NCBI GenBank assembly: GCA_014773175.1
Contig: VXCM01000064.1
Coordinates: forward strand, 248,001-312,000
From: Lucifuga dentata
Taxonomy: Eukaryota; Chordata; Actinopteri; Ophidiiformes; Bythitidae
DNA length: 64,000 nt
Direction: 5' to 3'
Of this stretch, positions 49,021-62,510 are shown one piece after another. The first letter of the stretch is position 1. Every line of letters begins with the position of its first letter. The notes beneath the pieces were generated by a model. That model had not been told where the DNA came from. It searched no databases and saw nothing but the letters and a program-made list of their open reading frames with translations. The position numbers were made by a program, and so were the translations under genes.

Positions 49021-50395
49021 ATCAATACTGGTGACTTGCAGATTTTGGAGAACCCAAAAGTGTGAATAATCTATTCCAAAAACGAGTTCTTTGCTAATTT
49101 TGGTTAATTAAATTAACTAATTAGCTAAAATTAATCACCATCAATTAATTACTCCTTCTCCCTCTAATGTCACAGTCTTCATATATCATCATACCATACA
49201 AAAATACATTAGTTTTATATGGTTTATAATACTCTTGTAGCTGGTTTGTTCAAGTACTTGACCACTTATTCACAGCCCAACTTCCTCAATTTATTATTCA
49301 CATGTTCAGAAGCAAATTATTCTCTTATTTGCAAATGCTAAAGCTGCAATGTTTTCTTTGCTGGACTTGCCAATAGAACCAAATTCAAATCCCTATGGTA
49401 TACAAGAGCTTTAATCTTCTCTCAAAAGTGGAACAATGTTTTAGGACAGGCTGTACCCTCAAACCACAACCCTCTCTTGTCAATGTAGGCCTGGAATAAT
49501 CTACACAGACATTCTGGCTCTATATAAAAAAGAAAAGTTGGCAGGAGAAATGTTATTCTTTAAGATTATGATGACTGCTGATTTTTGGAGCATCAGGAGT
49601 CCTTAAAAGAATCAATATCTTCCCAAATCACTCCTGCTGGCCTTCCTCATCATGACCTACACCCATAACCCCTTCTGTGTCTTTCTAACCCCTTTCATAT
49701 GAAATGTACAGATTTAGATTTGTAAAATGACATGATTTGCCTACAAACAACTCACAGATTGTAAATGAACATGTCCTACATAACCACTTCTATACATCAA
49801 AAGATATATACTGATGTATGAATTTGTTCTTTCTTTTTTTTTTTGCAAATCCCAAAAACTTGGCTTCACGCTTGGTTTTTTAAGTAGGTCAGAAAGTGAC
49901 TTATTGCAGGTATTAAAATTGCTGTTTTGACCCTTTCACACAGAACATGAATCCACGAGGCGTGTGCACAGACATGTTCCAAATGGGCTTAGATGTCTGC
50001 TCCTTTGTCCTTCCACTCTTTGCCCTTTTATAGAGTGCTCTCTTTTTTGCATACATAATTGAGCTCAGTACCATCTCTATATAAATGAGCCCAAAAGACA
50101 TTCAACAGCTCAGTATACTTGTCAAAAGATGGGCTTTTTTGCCCCCCAAAAATCTTTGCACAGTCCTAACAACCACAATATCTTTGAGTAAGACTCCTTT
50201 TTTTTGTGTGAATTTGAGATTTCTGCTCATTTTTCCTGAATTAACCCCTTTATTGGATTTTGCACCGTAGCTGACACTACTCAATACCTGTAAGCTCTTG
50301 ATACATGTCATAAAGCATGAACTCTGTCTGCTGATAATGAACCAGGTGACTGCTGTATGGCTTGAGAATGGTCTCAAATGCACAGTTTAATGACC

Positions 50396-50402
<7 letters not shown>
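49021..50402. other. non-coding stretch, AT-rich
   Basis: Unique AT-rich sequence with repeated TTAATTA motifs at 49100-49150. No gene is recognised. Confidence 0.5.
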
Positions 50403-50433
<31 letters not shown>

Positions 50434-50434
50434 N

Positions 50435-50486
<52 letters not shown>

Positions 50487-50504
50487 GTGAGTGAGTGTGT
50501 GTGT
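50403..50504. repeat. (GT)n(GA)n(GAGT)n compound microsatellite with assembly N
   Basis: GT at 50403-50426, GA from 50425 to about 50483 with an N at 50434, then GAGT units and a short GT tail. The N suggests a contig join inside the array. Confidence 0.95.
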
Positions 50505-53500
50505 CATCCTTGTGTGGCTCTTTCACAAGGCTCCTGTCAGGTCCGTAATTGACAGTCTAAGTGGGGCAGCTGAGAGGCCAGGCCCTGTTAATTTATTTTC
50601 TCAGACTCACCATCCATATTTATGAGTCCCTGCTGTTTTGTCTATCACCACCGATCAAACTTACTGTGTAATTGTACTTGCTAAAGCAAGAGAGCCACGT
50701 GTGAGTGGTCACTCTGCCCGCAACGTTCACTTTATTATTTCTTTAATTCATATTCTCAAACCAGGAGAGGGAAATCGGGAGAGACAGAGAAAGATGCCAG
50801 TGGTGACCATGATTAGAGATCAGGAATAGAATAAGCTGCCAGAATCGGGTCATTATGCCAGCATCCTCTGATCTGGCTGACACCAATTGCTGTGGCTCCT
50901 GTGGGTGTGGGTCCCATCCAATTTCAGTCCCAGTAGCCTGCCTTTCATGGTTTGGTACAAACTCATTCATCATAAACCATCCTTAATACAATCATACGCT
51001 AAACACGTGAAACTCCATGCTTATGGAAAACAGATTCCAGTTTGTCCCAATGATAATCAATAGTCAGTAAGATCATCTGCTGCACAGTCTGTCCAAGCAG
51101 ATATTTGCATTATAACAACTTTTTATCAGCAGGGAAAATTCATTGCCTATGCAGAAAACCAACAACACACAAGGTATGTTCCTGTTTACCACCAGTCATC
51201 TCCTTTAATGAATTTAATTTGTTTACAAACTAACCTCAAGGAAATATTTGCTAGAGAGACCTTGATGTTTTTGGTATTAGGTGGGGGCCATACCTGTATC
51301 GTCAGGGGTAATAGTGTAATTATGTGCTATTTTGATCCCACAAACATACATTCATTTCCATTCATTATGACTTGTTATGTTTTCATCAAAACAACAATGC
51401 GGCCTGATGTAAGCATGCATAATGGGGATTAAGTGGCCTGGTGTTGGGCAGCTCCAGTTTTTCTCAAAACCAGTAAATACATACTTGTGCTCACTTCAAG
51501 TCATGTTTAGGATCATGGGATTATGTCACATTTATGAAACATTCTTGGGCATTCCCATTGGAGTTGCTCTTTAGTTCCTGTGCAATGAATTTGGTTTTTT
51601 GCATTTCATAGACTCAACAATAGATACTTTAAAGGCTGCACTTAATGCACGCTGGAGAAATAATTTAAGACTCATTTATTTGAGCTCAGAAGCTGTAATT
51701 TGCGTCGTTTCCACAATTTCATTCTCACTTTTTTTTCCTTTCAAAATCTCTGATTGAGTGCAGTTGCTAATAGCTGCATTGTGAGTTATAAAGTACAAAT
51801 GAATTCTCTTCAGTTCAAATGAAACTTACTCTGATATGGGCTCCCAGCATGCATTGATGATTATAGAAACCCTCCCCATGAAATTGTCTTTGTAATTGTC
51901 TCGCTGCTCATGGTAAGCTACATACTTCTTCAATAAACCAAACTGAGGACACATCTAAGGCTTTTAGATAACCTCTCAGAGAAAAAAATTCCCCAGATGC
52001 CTTCATTTTCTTTTTCCATCCAAAATTTATGAATTCTCCTAATTTTATTTGGCAGCCTATAACGATATATTGAGCATAACATTATTATGCACTAAAATCA
52101 CACAGAAAGTAAAGGTCATAAAATAAGGGAAACCTCAGTAAACATTGTCTTCTTGTTTTTAGAAATTACAGTGTCTGGATGCTTTAAATTGTAATACAAT
52201 ATGGTAACTATTCTTGTTTGCTGTAACAATGCAAAGCAGTTTTGTTAGTATCAGACAGTAAAACTCAACCAGGCCTGTAATTTACACATCTATAGAGAAC
52301 CATATTGTGTTTACAGTCTGTTTACCACATATAGCACAGCTCCATCTTCCTCTCAGGGCATCAGTTCCAGATTTCAGTGAAACAGAATCTGTTCTATCAT
52401 TCTTGGGTGAGTCTCAACTATCTCAAACTCCACCCTTTTCTCGATCCTCTGCAGCTTCCAGACAATAAACAAAACATGCTGCATAAATGTGTAATTTCAT
52501 AAAGATTCATCAGATATTTAATATAAGTTATTTCAAAGAAAGATGAGGAGAAAGCAATGGGGAGAAGAAATAGGGAAATTAATTAAGGAGAGGAAGCAAC
52601 TTCAGGCTACTGGAATGCACCCCAGGTGAAAACATGTCATTGAATTGACTTCTCTGGGAACAGAGGTTGAACCTGCGTGCCTTGATTAATCAATGTGCCG
52701 TGTTTTCTCCCCTACTTGAACCCAAGGCCAAGCCATATTTCATTGAAACAAATTGAGCGGGGGACTGACACAGGTCTGACCATAAAACCAAAGGTAATTA
52801 GGAACCACTGGAAGATGTTCCATAAAAGACAGTGGGTCAGACGCAGTCAATATAGGCTACGGAAGCTGCACAGTGATAAAAAGAACCACTGGTTGTGTGT
52901 GTAATCTAAGCCACAAGAATGTAATGGTTGAAAGGAAACGCTTTTCTTTGGCTACATAATGACTTCATAGCATTGCAAGTGTGCAGATTTTGATAAATAA
53001 TACCTTCACATCAAGGCGGTAATTTGATTTTGAATAAAGTCATCTTAACTAATTGACATGAGCATTGAGCAAGCAACACACTGACGTTATAAGCTCCCTG
53101 CCACAACATTCACAGCAAGATGTTTTGAAAGTGTCATAATGGAGCAAATATATCACCACTTGTCTCGTGTGATGGCTGTCGGTTTAGTTGAGGCTGTCTT
53201 CCTCTCTCTTCCAATAACATTCAGTCATCATATAAAGATCTCTCATGCTTTTCGATCCGTTACTCCCCTCACCTATCTCCACACATGAACATTTGTAATT
53301 TTTGCGATGAAGATGGGAAACAATCAAACTTTGTGATCTGTGGAGTTGCCGGAAAGTATAAGCTGTAGCTGAGAGAAGGTAGAAGAGAAGCCAAGAAAAA
53401 AAGGAGGCATATCAGTTAGTCATTTTGCCTAAATGCATTTGCTGCAGTATACCACTGGTTAGAGGTCCCTTTTATTATACCGCTGTTATGAAATCTGCCA

Positions 53501-53582
53501 AGGAACATCTCTTCTGGCTCTCTGCTTAATGTAGCTCGAAAAGCAAATGGTCAGACATTTATTCTTCTGCAGTCTCCTCATT

Positions 53583-53585
<3 letters not shown>
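50505..53585. other. non-coding stretch, no gene recognised
   Basis: About 3 kb of repeat-poor unique sequence. 51640-51930 is complex, repeat-free and rich in ATTA cores. No coding block was identified. Confidence 0.5.

Positions 53586-53630
<45 letters not shown>
53586..53630. repeat. (GA)22 microsatellite
   Basis: A pure GA array. It generates a spurious Glu-Arg frame at 53547-53735. Confidence 0.97.
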
Positions 53631-53631
<1 letters not shown>

Positions 53632-54093
53632 AAACTACTCGCTTTCCTTCTCAGAAAAGTATTTTCATGTTTATATGCACAGTGCGAGAGGGACAGTGTG
53701 CAGCAGATTGCACTGTAAGCATTTCAGGCAACTGATGAAAAAAACAGCGGCTGTTATTAAATCTATATTTAGATGTATGGGGTAGAGGCTCAGGCCCTGT
53801 TGCATGGGACTCACTTGCCATATTAATGGTTGTAATTTAATCATCTCCAGATCGTGGAAATTGGGAAGTGTCAACATCAAAGAATAAATAATAATAATAA
53901 AGGGGGGAGAGCGAAAGAGAGCAAGAGAGCCCACAGTTTCCATGCAAGAGGGAGCACCGAAGTACTAAAAAAATTATGCTCGCCTTGGATACGTGTCTTC
54001 AACTTAATGAAAACCAGACAACTGTCAGACACTGTAGCTTCTGATGTTAATTCCATCTGCAGTTAATTGAAATAAGTTGTGACACTCCCCACA
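53631..54093. other. non-coding stretch
   Basis: Unique sequence with a short AATA run at 53885-53900. No gene is recognised. Confidence 0.5.
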
Positions 54094-54119
54094 ACACACA
54101 CACACACACACACACACAC
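54094..54119. repeat. (AC)13 microsatellite
   Basis: A pure AC array. Confidence 0.94.
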
Positions 54120-54203
54120 GGGAATTAATCAAAGGATAATCAGTGATGCAATACTATCATAATGTTTCACCCACAATAACACTAATCAAAACAGCTGGTT
54201 TTG

Positions 54204-54252
54204 TATACTGTATTCAAATAATATATAAATATAAAATACAGTATATTTGAAT
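54204..54252. repeat. overlapping AT-rich inverted repeats (cruciform-prone)
   Basis: TATACTGTATT (54204-54214) pairs with AATACAGTATA (54235-54245). TATTCAAATA (54211-54220) also pairs with TATTTGAATA (54243-54252). Both pairings are perfect but mutually exclusive over three to four bases. Confidence 0.85.
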
Positions 54253-56506
54253 AATATAATGATATTTGTTGAACATAAAGAGTTTAACAGATGCCTAAGG
54301 CCAGGGTTATATTTGATGTTAAACTCTGAATATGTATCCTTACGATGACTGTCACGCCCATGCCCTTGTCCTATGTAGTTTGTTGTACTCACAAAAATCG
54401 TTGGGGGCAATAATGTCAGTTTTTTCAGATCAGCAGCAAAGCAACAATGACAAATGGCTGAAAGTTTAGAGGAGAAACTGATTTGAGATTTATTTAATGG
54501 CCTCATGTACCATCTGCAATGCTGCTGCTGTTTCTTTCATGTTCATAACCAAAGTAAAATAACTGTACATATTTCCATCACTGTTAAGCAAAGTTGAAAA
54601 TACTTCCGGTGCAGTAATTCTAGTTCTGCTGCAGAATCAGGAAGATTTGTGTTTCAACCCTTGTAACACCAACTAATGAATGTAAAATTTAATACTCCAG
54701 CTTGATGCAAGTACACAAGTGAGTGTGTGAGCAACAACTCGCCTCGCATAGCATCTAAGTGTGCAAGTGTATGTAAAACCAAGCATAATCTTGGCCTGAG
54801 ACTGAAATAAGTACACAGAGGCTGTTTAATGTGAACACATGTCATCATTTCAATGACAAACACACACAGAAAGACACATTTTGAATTTCAGAAAAACCAA
54901 ATGTCTGGTGCAAAAGAAGGTGTAAAAGAATGTGTCACAGTTTATCAAGATTTGTTGCATTTCTAGTAGACACACACACACACACTATTTCCATTGTACA
55001 TTAATGAGAAATTGTAGATGTGTCCCTCTTTGAGTCCACTAGTGACATCTGACAGTCAACAATAGCAACAGATTTCCACCATAGTCAGACTTTTACTATT
55101 CATGTTAGATTTCAAGTGGAGGTATGCAAAAAATGAGAAACAAAAAAAGGCCAATAGGCAATTCAATTTTGCCAAAACATGTATTTGATATTTGGTATTT
55201 TTGCAAGCCGGTTATATCACCAGGCCAGGGTGGTGTGAGAAGCTGCTGTGGCAGTCAGGCAGACCTTCCAGATGGCCTCCACAGCATATGTGGCATGACT
55301 TTCTACAGCTCGGGTACACGAGGGCACCGAGTCACCGTGCAAACAGCAGGCAGGGTCCTCAGATGTGCGTGGCCCCCCGGGAAACGCCAGCAGAATGAGA
55401 TGCCCATCACTCTGTGGCTCTGCAGATGCTCCTCACAACTGCCAGGCTTTCAGCTTCATTAGGCCTGGATCAGATACATAGAGAGGAGTGAAGCCTGAGG
55501 CTATTGCTGCTGCCTCCCCGTGATGAGCACATGCACATGCACACGCACACATTCACGTTTGGAATCATTTCTGAAAAGAGCCAATTTCATCAGTGGCAAG
55601 ATGTGATGGCAAGGGATTTCTTTTTTTTTAGCTTTATGTTTTGAATATGTGCAGCAGAGGGGGATAAAGCCCTTATGAGATAAAAACAGTACCTTTGTTT
55701 CAAGTTTAACTAAATAATGATGTCAGGTTTATATGTCACAGAAACCAGATACAATGATGTCAGCCATGCAAATATATATCTGACAAAGTCAGAGTGTATT
55801 TTCAATCAAAAAAAAAAAGGTAAAGGAGAGTATTCTGGAGATAGTGACAAACAGATATGACTGTGATCAAGACTCTTATTCTCATTCAACATCCTCTAGT
55901 TTGATTGATAAAGAGCAGTATTCCTTCCTCTGTGAAATCGGAATACTTCCCCCATGAGCAGTCGGACTTTTATTCATCACCGACGGAGACATTCCCCATC
56001 ATGCAATATGTAATTACTGTATAATCCCCTGCCTTCTTAAAATGAGACCAAAAAATGATGATGCGGAACCATAATGAGATATTAATTCAGAAACACTGTA
56101 GATAGGCATTTATTTTCTTTTTTTTATGCACCTCAATAAAGCAATTCTCTATAACTTATTACAAAGCTTTAATGTAGATTTGGTTATTACAGCAATTTGT
56201 ATGGGCAGCCAGCATTTCATTTCCGCTTCTGTCTGTCTTTTTTCTCATTAAAACCTCAATCCCTATCCTCCGTCAGTTATCTGGTTTGTTTGGCACAAGC
56301 TATTGGTGTATGGAAGACAGACAAACACATTTATACCAAAAATGCATATACTTATTCAAACTTGTTCCCTGAATGATGTTGTGTGTGTCCAATCTCAAGC
56401 ATTTGGCTCAATCATGTAAAATATGTCCCAGGTGACAGAAGCAGGTGGTCTGAAATTTAATTCTCCAACTACCATTGCTGTTCCACCCTGTGAGGTTGCA
56501 TGCGTA

Positions 56507-56509
<3 letters not shown>
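54253..56509. other. non-coding stretch, no gene recognised
   Basis: Unique sequence. The plus-strand frame at 55124-55462 (112 codons) overlaps another in a second frame (55192-55398), and neither has recognisable domains. Confidence 0.5.

Positions 56510-56547
<38 letters not shown>
56510..56547. repeat. (GT)19 microsatellite
   Basis: A pure GT array. Confidence 0.97.
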
Positions 56548-56549
<2 letters not shown>

Positions 56550-56689
56550 ATTTCAGTGTGTGTATGTATCTGGTGCATTTGAGATTGAATATTTGAATTA
56601 GACAGAAATTACTCCAATGAATTCCCAATTTAGATTGAAGGGTTTGAACAGTGACAAATGAAAAATGTGTGTGAAGAATAGAAGAGCAT

Positions 56690-57200
56690 TGTCCAAATGT
56701 GATTAATATGAAGAATTGTATTTGAATAATTATATTTGCATATTTGGCTAATCTATCAAAAAGCCAGGGACAATTCAGCTTAGCTAGAAGTCCTCACATG
56801 AATTTGGCTTGACAGTCATCATTTTAAATGTTAAACACAATATTTAACCAAATGGCCTCAAGCACCACATTCCCCCATTATTACATACATACACTGTTTC
56901 TAGCTCAAAATCCCCCATTATTTTCAACATTAATCAAAATGCCACAAAATCACTACTACTATACATTTTAATCAAAATTATGAGACAAAGCATATTAGCG
57001 TATTTCAGTTCTATTGCTTCAATTAAAGTGGTTACTGCAAATCTTTGCTAATGAAATTTTGCTTTAAATAGCTTTTATGCAACAAATTCCACTTAGCGTA
57101 ATTTTATACTCTCAATAAAAACATGGCTTTGCTTTTCAGCACTGATTTGGTGTTTGCATGTGTGAAACATATTTGTCACTGGCGCTGTTTTCACATCTCA
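56690..57200. promoter_or_regulatory. candidate conserved non-coding / enhancer-like block
   Basis: AT-rich but complex and repeat-free DNA, with ATTTGCATATTTGG (an octamer-like ATTTGCAT), TGATTAATATG, and several TAAT/ATTA and GCAAAT-type cores. This composition is common in vertebrate developmental non-coding elements. Conservation cannot be tested from one sequence, so the call is tentative. Confidence 0.22.
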
Positions 57201-59143
57201 CATGAGTAGGGGGAAAGGTATTCTCAGATTGCATTTTTGGCACTGTGTCAAGATGGTAAGTGAGCATGTGTGTTAGTGTGCATGTGTGTCTGTGTGTGTG
57301 TTTTTAGGGGAAGGGGGGCACCTTAAGAGAGTTGGGTCATCCCGTTGCCTGGTAACAAGCCTCAGATTGACAAAGGAAGAGCAATTTAGGACTACTTTCC
57401 CCAGAAATCAATACAACAGGCCTGATGTGATGATGTGAGATTAGCCAGGGGAGAAAAGCCAACGTATTTGGCAGGGGTTACTTTATAACCAAGGAGAGAG
57501 GGTGTGCAGGAGACTGCATCTGAAACATTGAATATAAAGATATAAGGTCTGGGTACCTACATTCCGAAACCTCTCTAAAATGAGACTTCTGTAGCCCTTG
57601 TCTCCCTCCGGTAATGAGAACTTTAGTAAAGTGAACACTCATAGGGATGGAAAAATCAGATTTCAGCTTTCTTGTTTAATGCTGTCTGTCACACTGTCGT
57701 TAATATTGCCCAGGGCGAGGGGATACAGTGCAAGCCTGTAATATTGGAAAAGACTGGAATAAGAAAGAAGTGGAAGTTGAATAAAACTTTGGTGCAGCTG
57801 CAGTGGTGAAGACTCTCTATGCATAAAACATGTTCACTGCCTCCTGCTGAATCTGGGGAGGTTCAAAATGACTCAACTTGAAGAAATTTGTTATGTTTGA
57901 AATACCACACTGTCCCACTGGATAGAACTGCACATTAATACAGGATAGACTGCTTTCCTAACAACAACTTCATAAAATATGAGACATTCATGTTGGAGGA
58001 CAACAAAAGTTACAACTTATCCTGAATAAAGATTAACACTAAATAATTAATAACAGGTGCTGATGATGAGCCATAAGATTGACTACAAAGTGTCTGAAAT
58101 CAACATTAAGTGCAAAAAACAAAAAGAAAACAAAAAAAGATCTCCGCCCTATGTGTATTTAGATTCAATGTTTTTGTGATGCCTTCCACTTGCTGTGTTT
58201 AGTTAATTTAACAGATAAAAACATTCAGTTTCCATAAATTACTCTTAACCTAAATATTAACTCCAATTAGGTTCCCATGGCAGTTTTTCAGTAGAATGTT
58301 TGCATTGGGGCTTTTCCTCTAACAGTCTTATGATATGCAAACATTTGATCAATAAGATGATTATGATCTACATAAATCACTTTTTACTATATTTGGACCA
58401 CATATGCATGTAAGAACTTAAATTATTTTTATGCTACTCCATGCCGGTAGGGGCACATAATGGTCATGTGTCGCCTGTTAACCAGAAGCAGCGATGAAAG
58501 AGGCTTACGATCGATGGAGATAAAAAGAAGACAAAGATGAAGGAGAAGGAGACGACATGTTCATCCTCTAAATCATAGAAGTGAGATTCAGAGTGTGAAT
58601 GAACCAAAACAAAAGTATAACTTTGCCCACTGGTTCCTCATGGTGACACAATGAGCCATGTGAAATTTGGACCAATTACAGCCAGAGGGAGGGAAGGATC
58701 AGAAGTAGAAAAGAAAGTTCATTAAAAGTTCATCTGCAGTGTGTTGAGCCTTGCAAGGCATCTTTTTGCAGCAAAAGTTCTTCTTATGAAATTGTTCAAT
58801 GAATTAAAATGCTATCACCTCTAAATGCTTACCAGGGCTTTGTAGCAAATGATTCTTATTGATTTATCCTCCTAAGACAAATTCGATTGCTAGTTGGCAC
58901 TTGGCAGGTGGTAACCGCAAGTGCTGATTTCACAGTCTACATATGTGAAGGAAGGAGTGTTGACCAAGAGAAGGAAAGCACAAAACAGAGACAGACAGAG
59001 AGGTAGAGAGAGAAGAACACACACACATACACTGGGCAGAAAGGATGAAGAGATAAGCAGGTAAAGGGAAAGAAAGGAAAGGGTTAGAAAACAAGCATAC
59101 ACACAATGACTAGTCTGGAAGTCTGGAAGAAGAGATGAAGGAT

Positions 59144-59144
<1 letters not shown>
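57201..59144. other. non-coding stretch, no gene recognised
   Basis: Mixed unique sequence. 58441-58560 contains ATGCCGGTAGGGGCACATAA and GTGTCGCCTGTTAACC, which recalls a repeat start but without a matching end. 58970-59090 is purine-rich. Confidence 0.45.

Positions 59145-59191
<47 letters not shown>
59145..59191. repeat. (GA)23 microsatellite
   Basis: A pure GA array. It is read as poly Ser-Leu on the minus strand in two spurious frames. Confidence 0.97.
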
Positions 59192-59193
<2 letters not shown>

Positions 59194-60746
59194 CATTCAC
59201 ACAGGTTTCTCCGACTATAGGCCAATGTAACCAGACCCCTGTGAGGCTGGACACTGGGAGCTCTTGACGGGCAGGAATGTGGATCCTGAGAACACTGAGA
59301 GCAGATTGGTGGAGACCAAGATTGGGAAGGAATGTATTGACTCCTGGACCAGTGGGAACAGAAAGGCAGGAGAGGATCACCGTGACCTGCGCTGACACCT
59401 CTGTCATCGCATGTCTGCTGTCTCAGACCAGGGGAAAGAGGAGGTAATAGGGAAAAGGACGGACTGGAGGAGGAGGAAAGAGGAAGACAAGGGGATTGGG
59501 TGGAGGTGAAGAGGGTGGGTCTCCTCTGCTGACAGCAGGAGGCAGAATGTGTCCAGACTCTGTAAATGCCAAATGGAAAAGCATGGCGTGTGTGTGTGTG
59601 TGTGTGTATGTGTGCGCACTACCTTCAGGAAATCTACATTGGCCTACAATGAGAGAGAGGAAGATGAGGCATCTGCATCCAACAAACTCACTATGCTAAC
59701 AAACCTTGTTTACCTTTTTGTGTGGGTGACGAAAAATCTAATTTATTTCAAATGAAAAACATGAGCAGACATGTTAAAAGCCTGACCTTCAAAGACCTTT
59801 TTCTGGCAAATGTAGGCTGAATGATAAGTAAGCATCCTCAGACAGCAATATTTTGTCTGTGCAGTGCAAACAAATGGTGAATAATAAGCAAGGCAAGACA
59901 TCAGTTGAAAAGATCGTTGCATCAGTTAGTCAGCAGGGGATTCAGTATCAGGCAGATTCGCAATCTCTTCTCATATCAAGTCTATAATCTATCAGTTGAT
60001 CAATGCCTGGAATGATTCACTCTTGAGAAATGAACTCCAAAGTCTTTCTGCTTGTCTTCCCTATACAATCATGAGGTAATCTGCCTAATAAACTCTTTCC
60101 CTCTCTCTGTCTTTCTGTCATTGCCTGTCATTTACCAACATCTGAGTCCTTAGTCTGCATGGACCGGCCCCTTCTGGACTGATGTCTCCATGTCAAGACC
60201 TGGCACATTAGACTGCTGCTCAGGTGCCATAATTCACCTCAGTATGGGCAAAGGGTCAATAGAGAAATGAGGCCTGCTGGCCATTAGCTACTCAGACACG
60301 GATAGCTGAGGTTGAGTTGGGGTCAGAGAGGGTCATCGTTGTTAAGCAGAGTACTGCAGAAGGAAAGGATGGAAAGAAGCAGTGTGCAGTGTTGCTATTA
60401 AAATGATTGGAATGGAACAAGGAATAAAAATCTTTACTATGAAGACTGAATCGGAAAAGGATAAGAGGACATTGAACTTTTTGGTGTTATTGATCCTGGT
60501 AGAAAGACATGGCTTGGTCTTGATAAGCATTTTCTTAAAAACAAAAAAATGTTTGTGAAAGTGTTATGTTACATATATGCCTCATTCCCAAAAATAACTT
60601 TTGTAGGGATTTTACCATGACTTGTCATTTCCCCCTGTACAAAAAATAAGTGACATCATTCATTTGCTAATGACAGGAATTTTCAACTATTCTTGTATAT
60701 AATTTCTTGTATCATTTTTTTTTTTAAATTTAGATCACCTATGTTA
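59192..60746. other. non-coding stretch with short (GT)n
   Basis: A GT array of about 22 bases at 59586-59608, purine-rich sequence at 59430-59520, and otherwise unique DNA. No gene is recognised. Confidence 0.5.
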
Positions 60747-60748
60747 AA

Positions 60749-60792
<44 letters not shown>

Positions 60793-60796
60793 ACGA

Positions 60797-60832
<36 letters not shown>

Positions 60833-60834
60833 AT
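60747..60834. repeat. (GAAA)22 tetranucleotide microsatellite
   Basis: About 88 bases of GAAA with a single GAAC interruption at 60791-60794. It is a long all-purine mirror-repeat tract that can form triplex DNA and is probably highly variable. Confidence 0.97.
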
Positions 60835-62510
60835 TAAGTGACTCAGGCTTGGCTGGCAAATACTGCAACTCAAATATCTGTTAACAGACTGCTTCCTGGC
60901 AGAGTTACATCAGCTCTGGCACCAGCCAGGCACACAGAGAGAGACATTAGTCAGCATAATTTTCTCTCCGGCTAGCTACTGTGGCGCATCAGGCTGGGGG
61001 GTTCGCAGATCAGCCGATAACTCATTGTTAATGTTGTTTATTGTAATCTGGCTCAGATATAAAATCATATTCCAGGCAAAGGAAAACATATTTTGATAGC
61101 TGAAATTGTAGAGTTTGGATGCTGAGACCATTTGCATGATTGACAGTAATTCAACACTGGAGATTGCCATATCAAAGACATGTTTGCAGTAGTGAAGGGT
61201 TATGATATTAAAAGGAATTCATCACAGACTGCAAAAATGACACACGTTGTATGACTGGATCCTATGTATTTGCACGTCTACATTTGTGTTTACAGACCCT
61301 TGGCAAGCAAACCTCACTGATGGCTGCACAGACGCCCAGTCTTTTGCAGGCAGGGCCTCTTTCCTGATAGAGGCCATTATTCTACAGCAAATTGCTTAAT
61401 ACTTGCATTGAAGACGAGGTGACAAGAGGAAGCATGGAATGAATCCTCTGCTTGTAATCTGAGGCGGGATGTGTCACGCTTAGGAGTGTTATCACTGACA
61501 CAGCATGGGATGAATTCCGCCATTTTCTCTCTACAGGGCCATGACAGAGCTCTCCTTTCTAGCTGGCCCTGAGGGGGAGGAAGAAGAAACGGGAACCCAG
61601 AGAAGAGAGCACAAAGGAGGAGAAATGGATTGACTAGGAGCTGTTGATAAACGTTCAGAATAGTTCTCTGTTGGGAGAGGATCAGTGGCCCCAGTGTGAA
61701 TGAAAAAGGAAGAAAAAGAAAGAGGGGGAAAAGCATGAAGTGAGGGAGTGAAGGGTTTTCTTTGCTTAATCAGAAGCAGCTGAGTGAAGGGTGATAGTTT
61801 GAGAACAAGTGCTGTTTCTATCTTCAACCAATGTATGAAACTGTATTTAATATCCATATGACCTCATCAAATGTCTTTACAGGACAGGCCAAAACTGGTA
61901 ATATTGTAAATATAGTTTCAGTGGCATTTAAATCCATTTGAGCAACTCTCGTCTCTGTTGTTATGTGCAAGCAAACATGCAGCCAACCAAGTGCAACTTT
62001 AAATGACTTAAGTCAACAAAAATATAGTCATCTGACAGTAGCAATGGATACGTGATTTATTGTACCACCACTTACTGTACCTGTGGCTGAATTGCAAAGA
62101 TACATCAACTTAAAACAGGTCGCACTGTGTGTTTGTGTCTTGTGATTTGTGGAGGTAGTTTACTTGCATACAACAATATTTTATGTTTGGCACACAGGCA
62201 CTAATTTTCACATGACATTCATAAACCTGTCAGGACTGTATTTCCCAAAGTGAGTCATCAAAAATTCTGCCTTCACTCAAACACAATTTGGTGGGATGAT
62301 CCTTCATAAGAACCTGACAGGCCCTAATAATTCAACTTCAGAAAGTAATGCTTAAATAATTACTTATTCTAATTATGATGGCTGAGGAGTGTTATGTATT
62401 CTTTTTCAATAGTGATTCTGTAATTAGCATATTTTCATTATCTTGGCAAATGAATAATTTAGAAGGTCTGTAATAGACATGAATTATTAGACTATGGCAC
62501 AGTGATGGAT
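60835..62510. other. non-coding stretch, no gene recognised
   Basis: Unique sequence. Minus-strand frames at 61377-61857 overlap in two frames and contain pyrimidine-derived Ser/Pro/Phe/Leu-rich peptide without domains. Confidence 0.5.

Noticed and set aside
55124..55462. 112-codon plus-strand frame near 55.3 kb
   Set aside because: A second plus-strand frame is open over the same stretch, with no recognisable motif.
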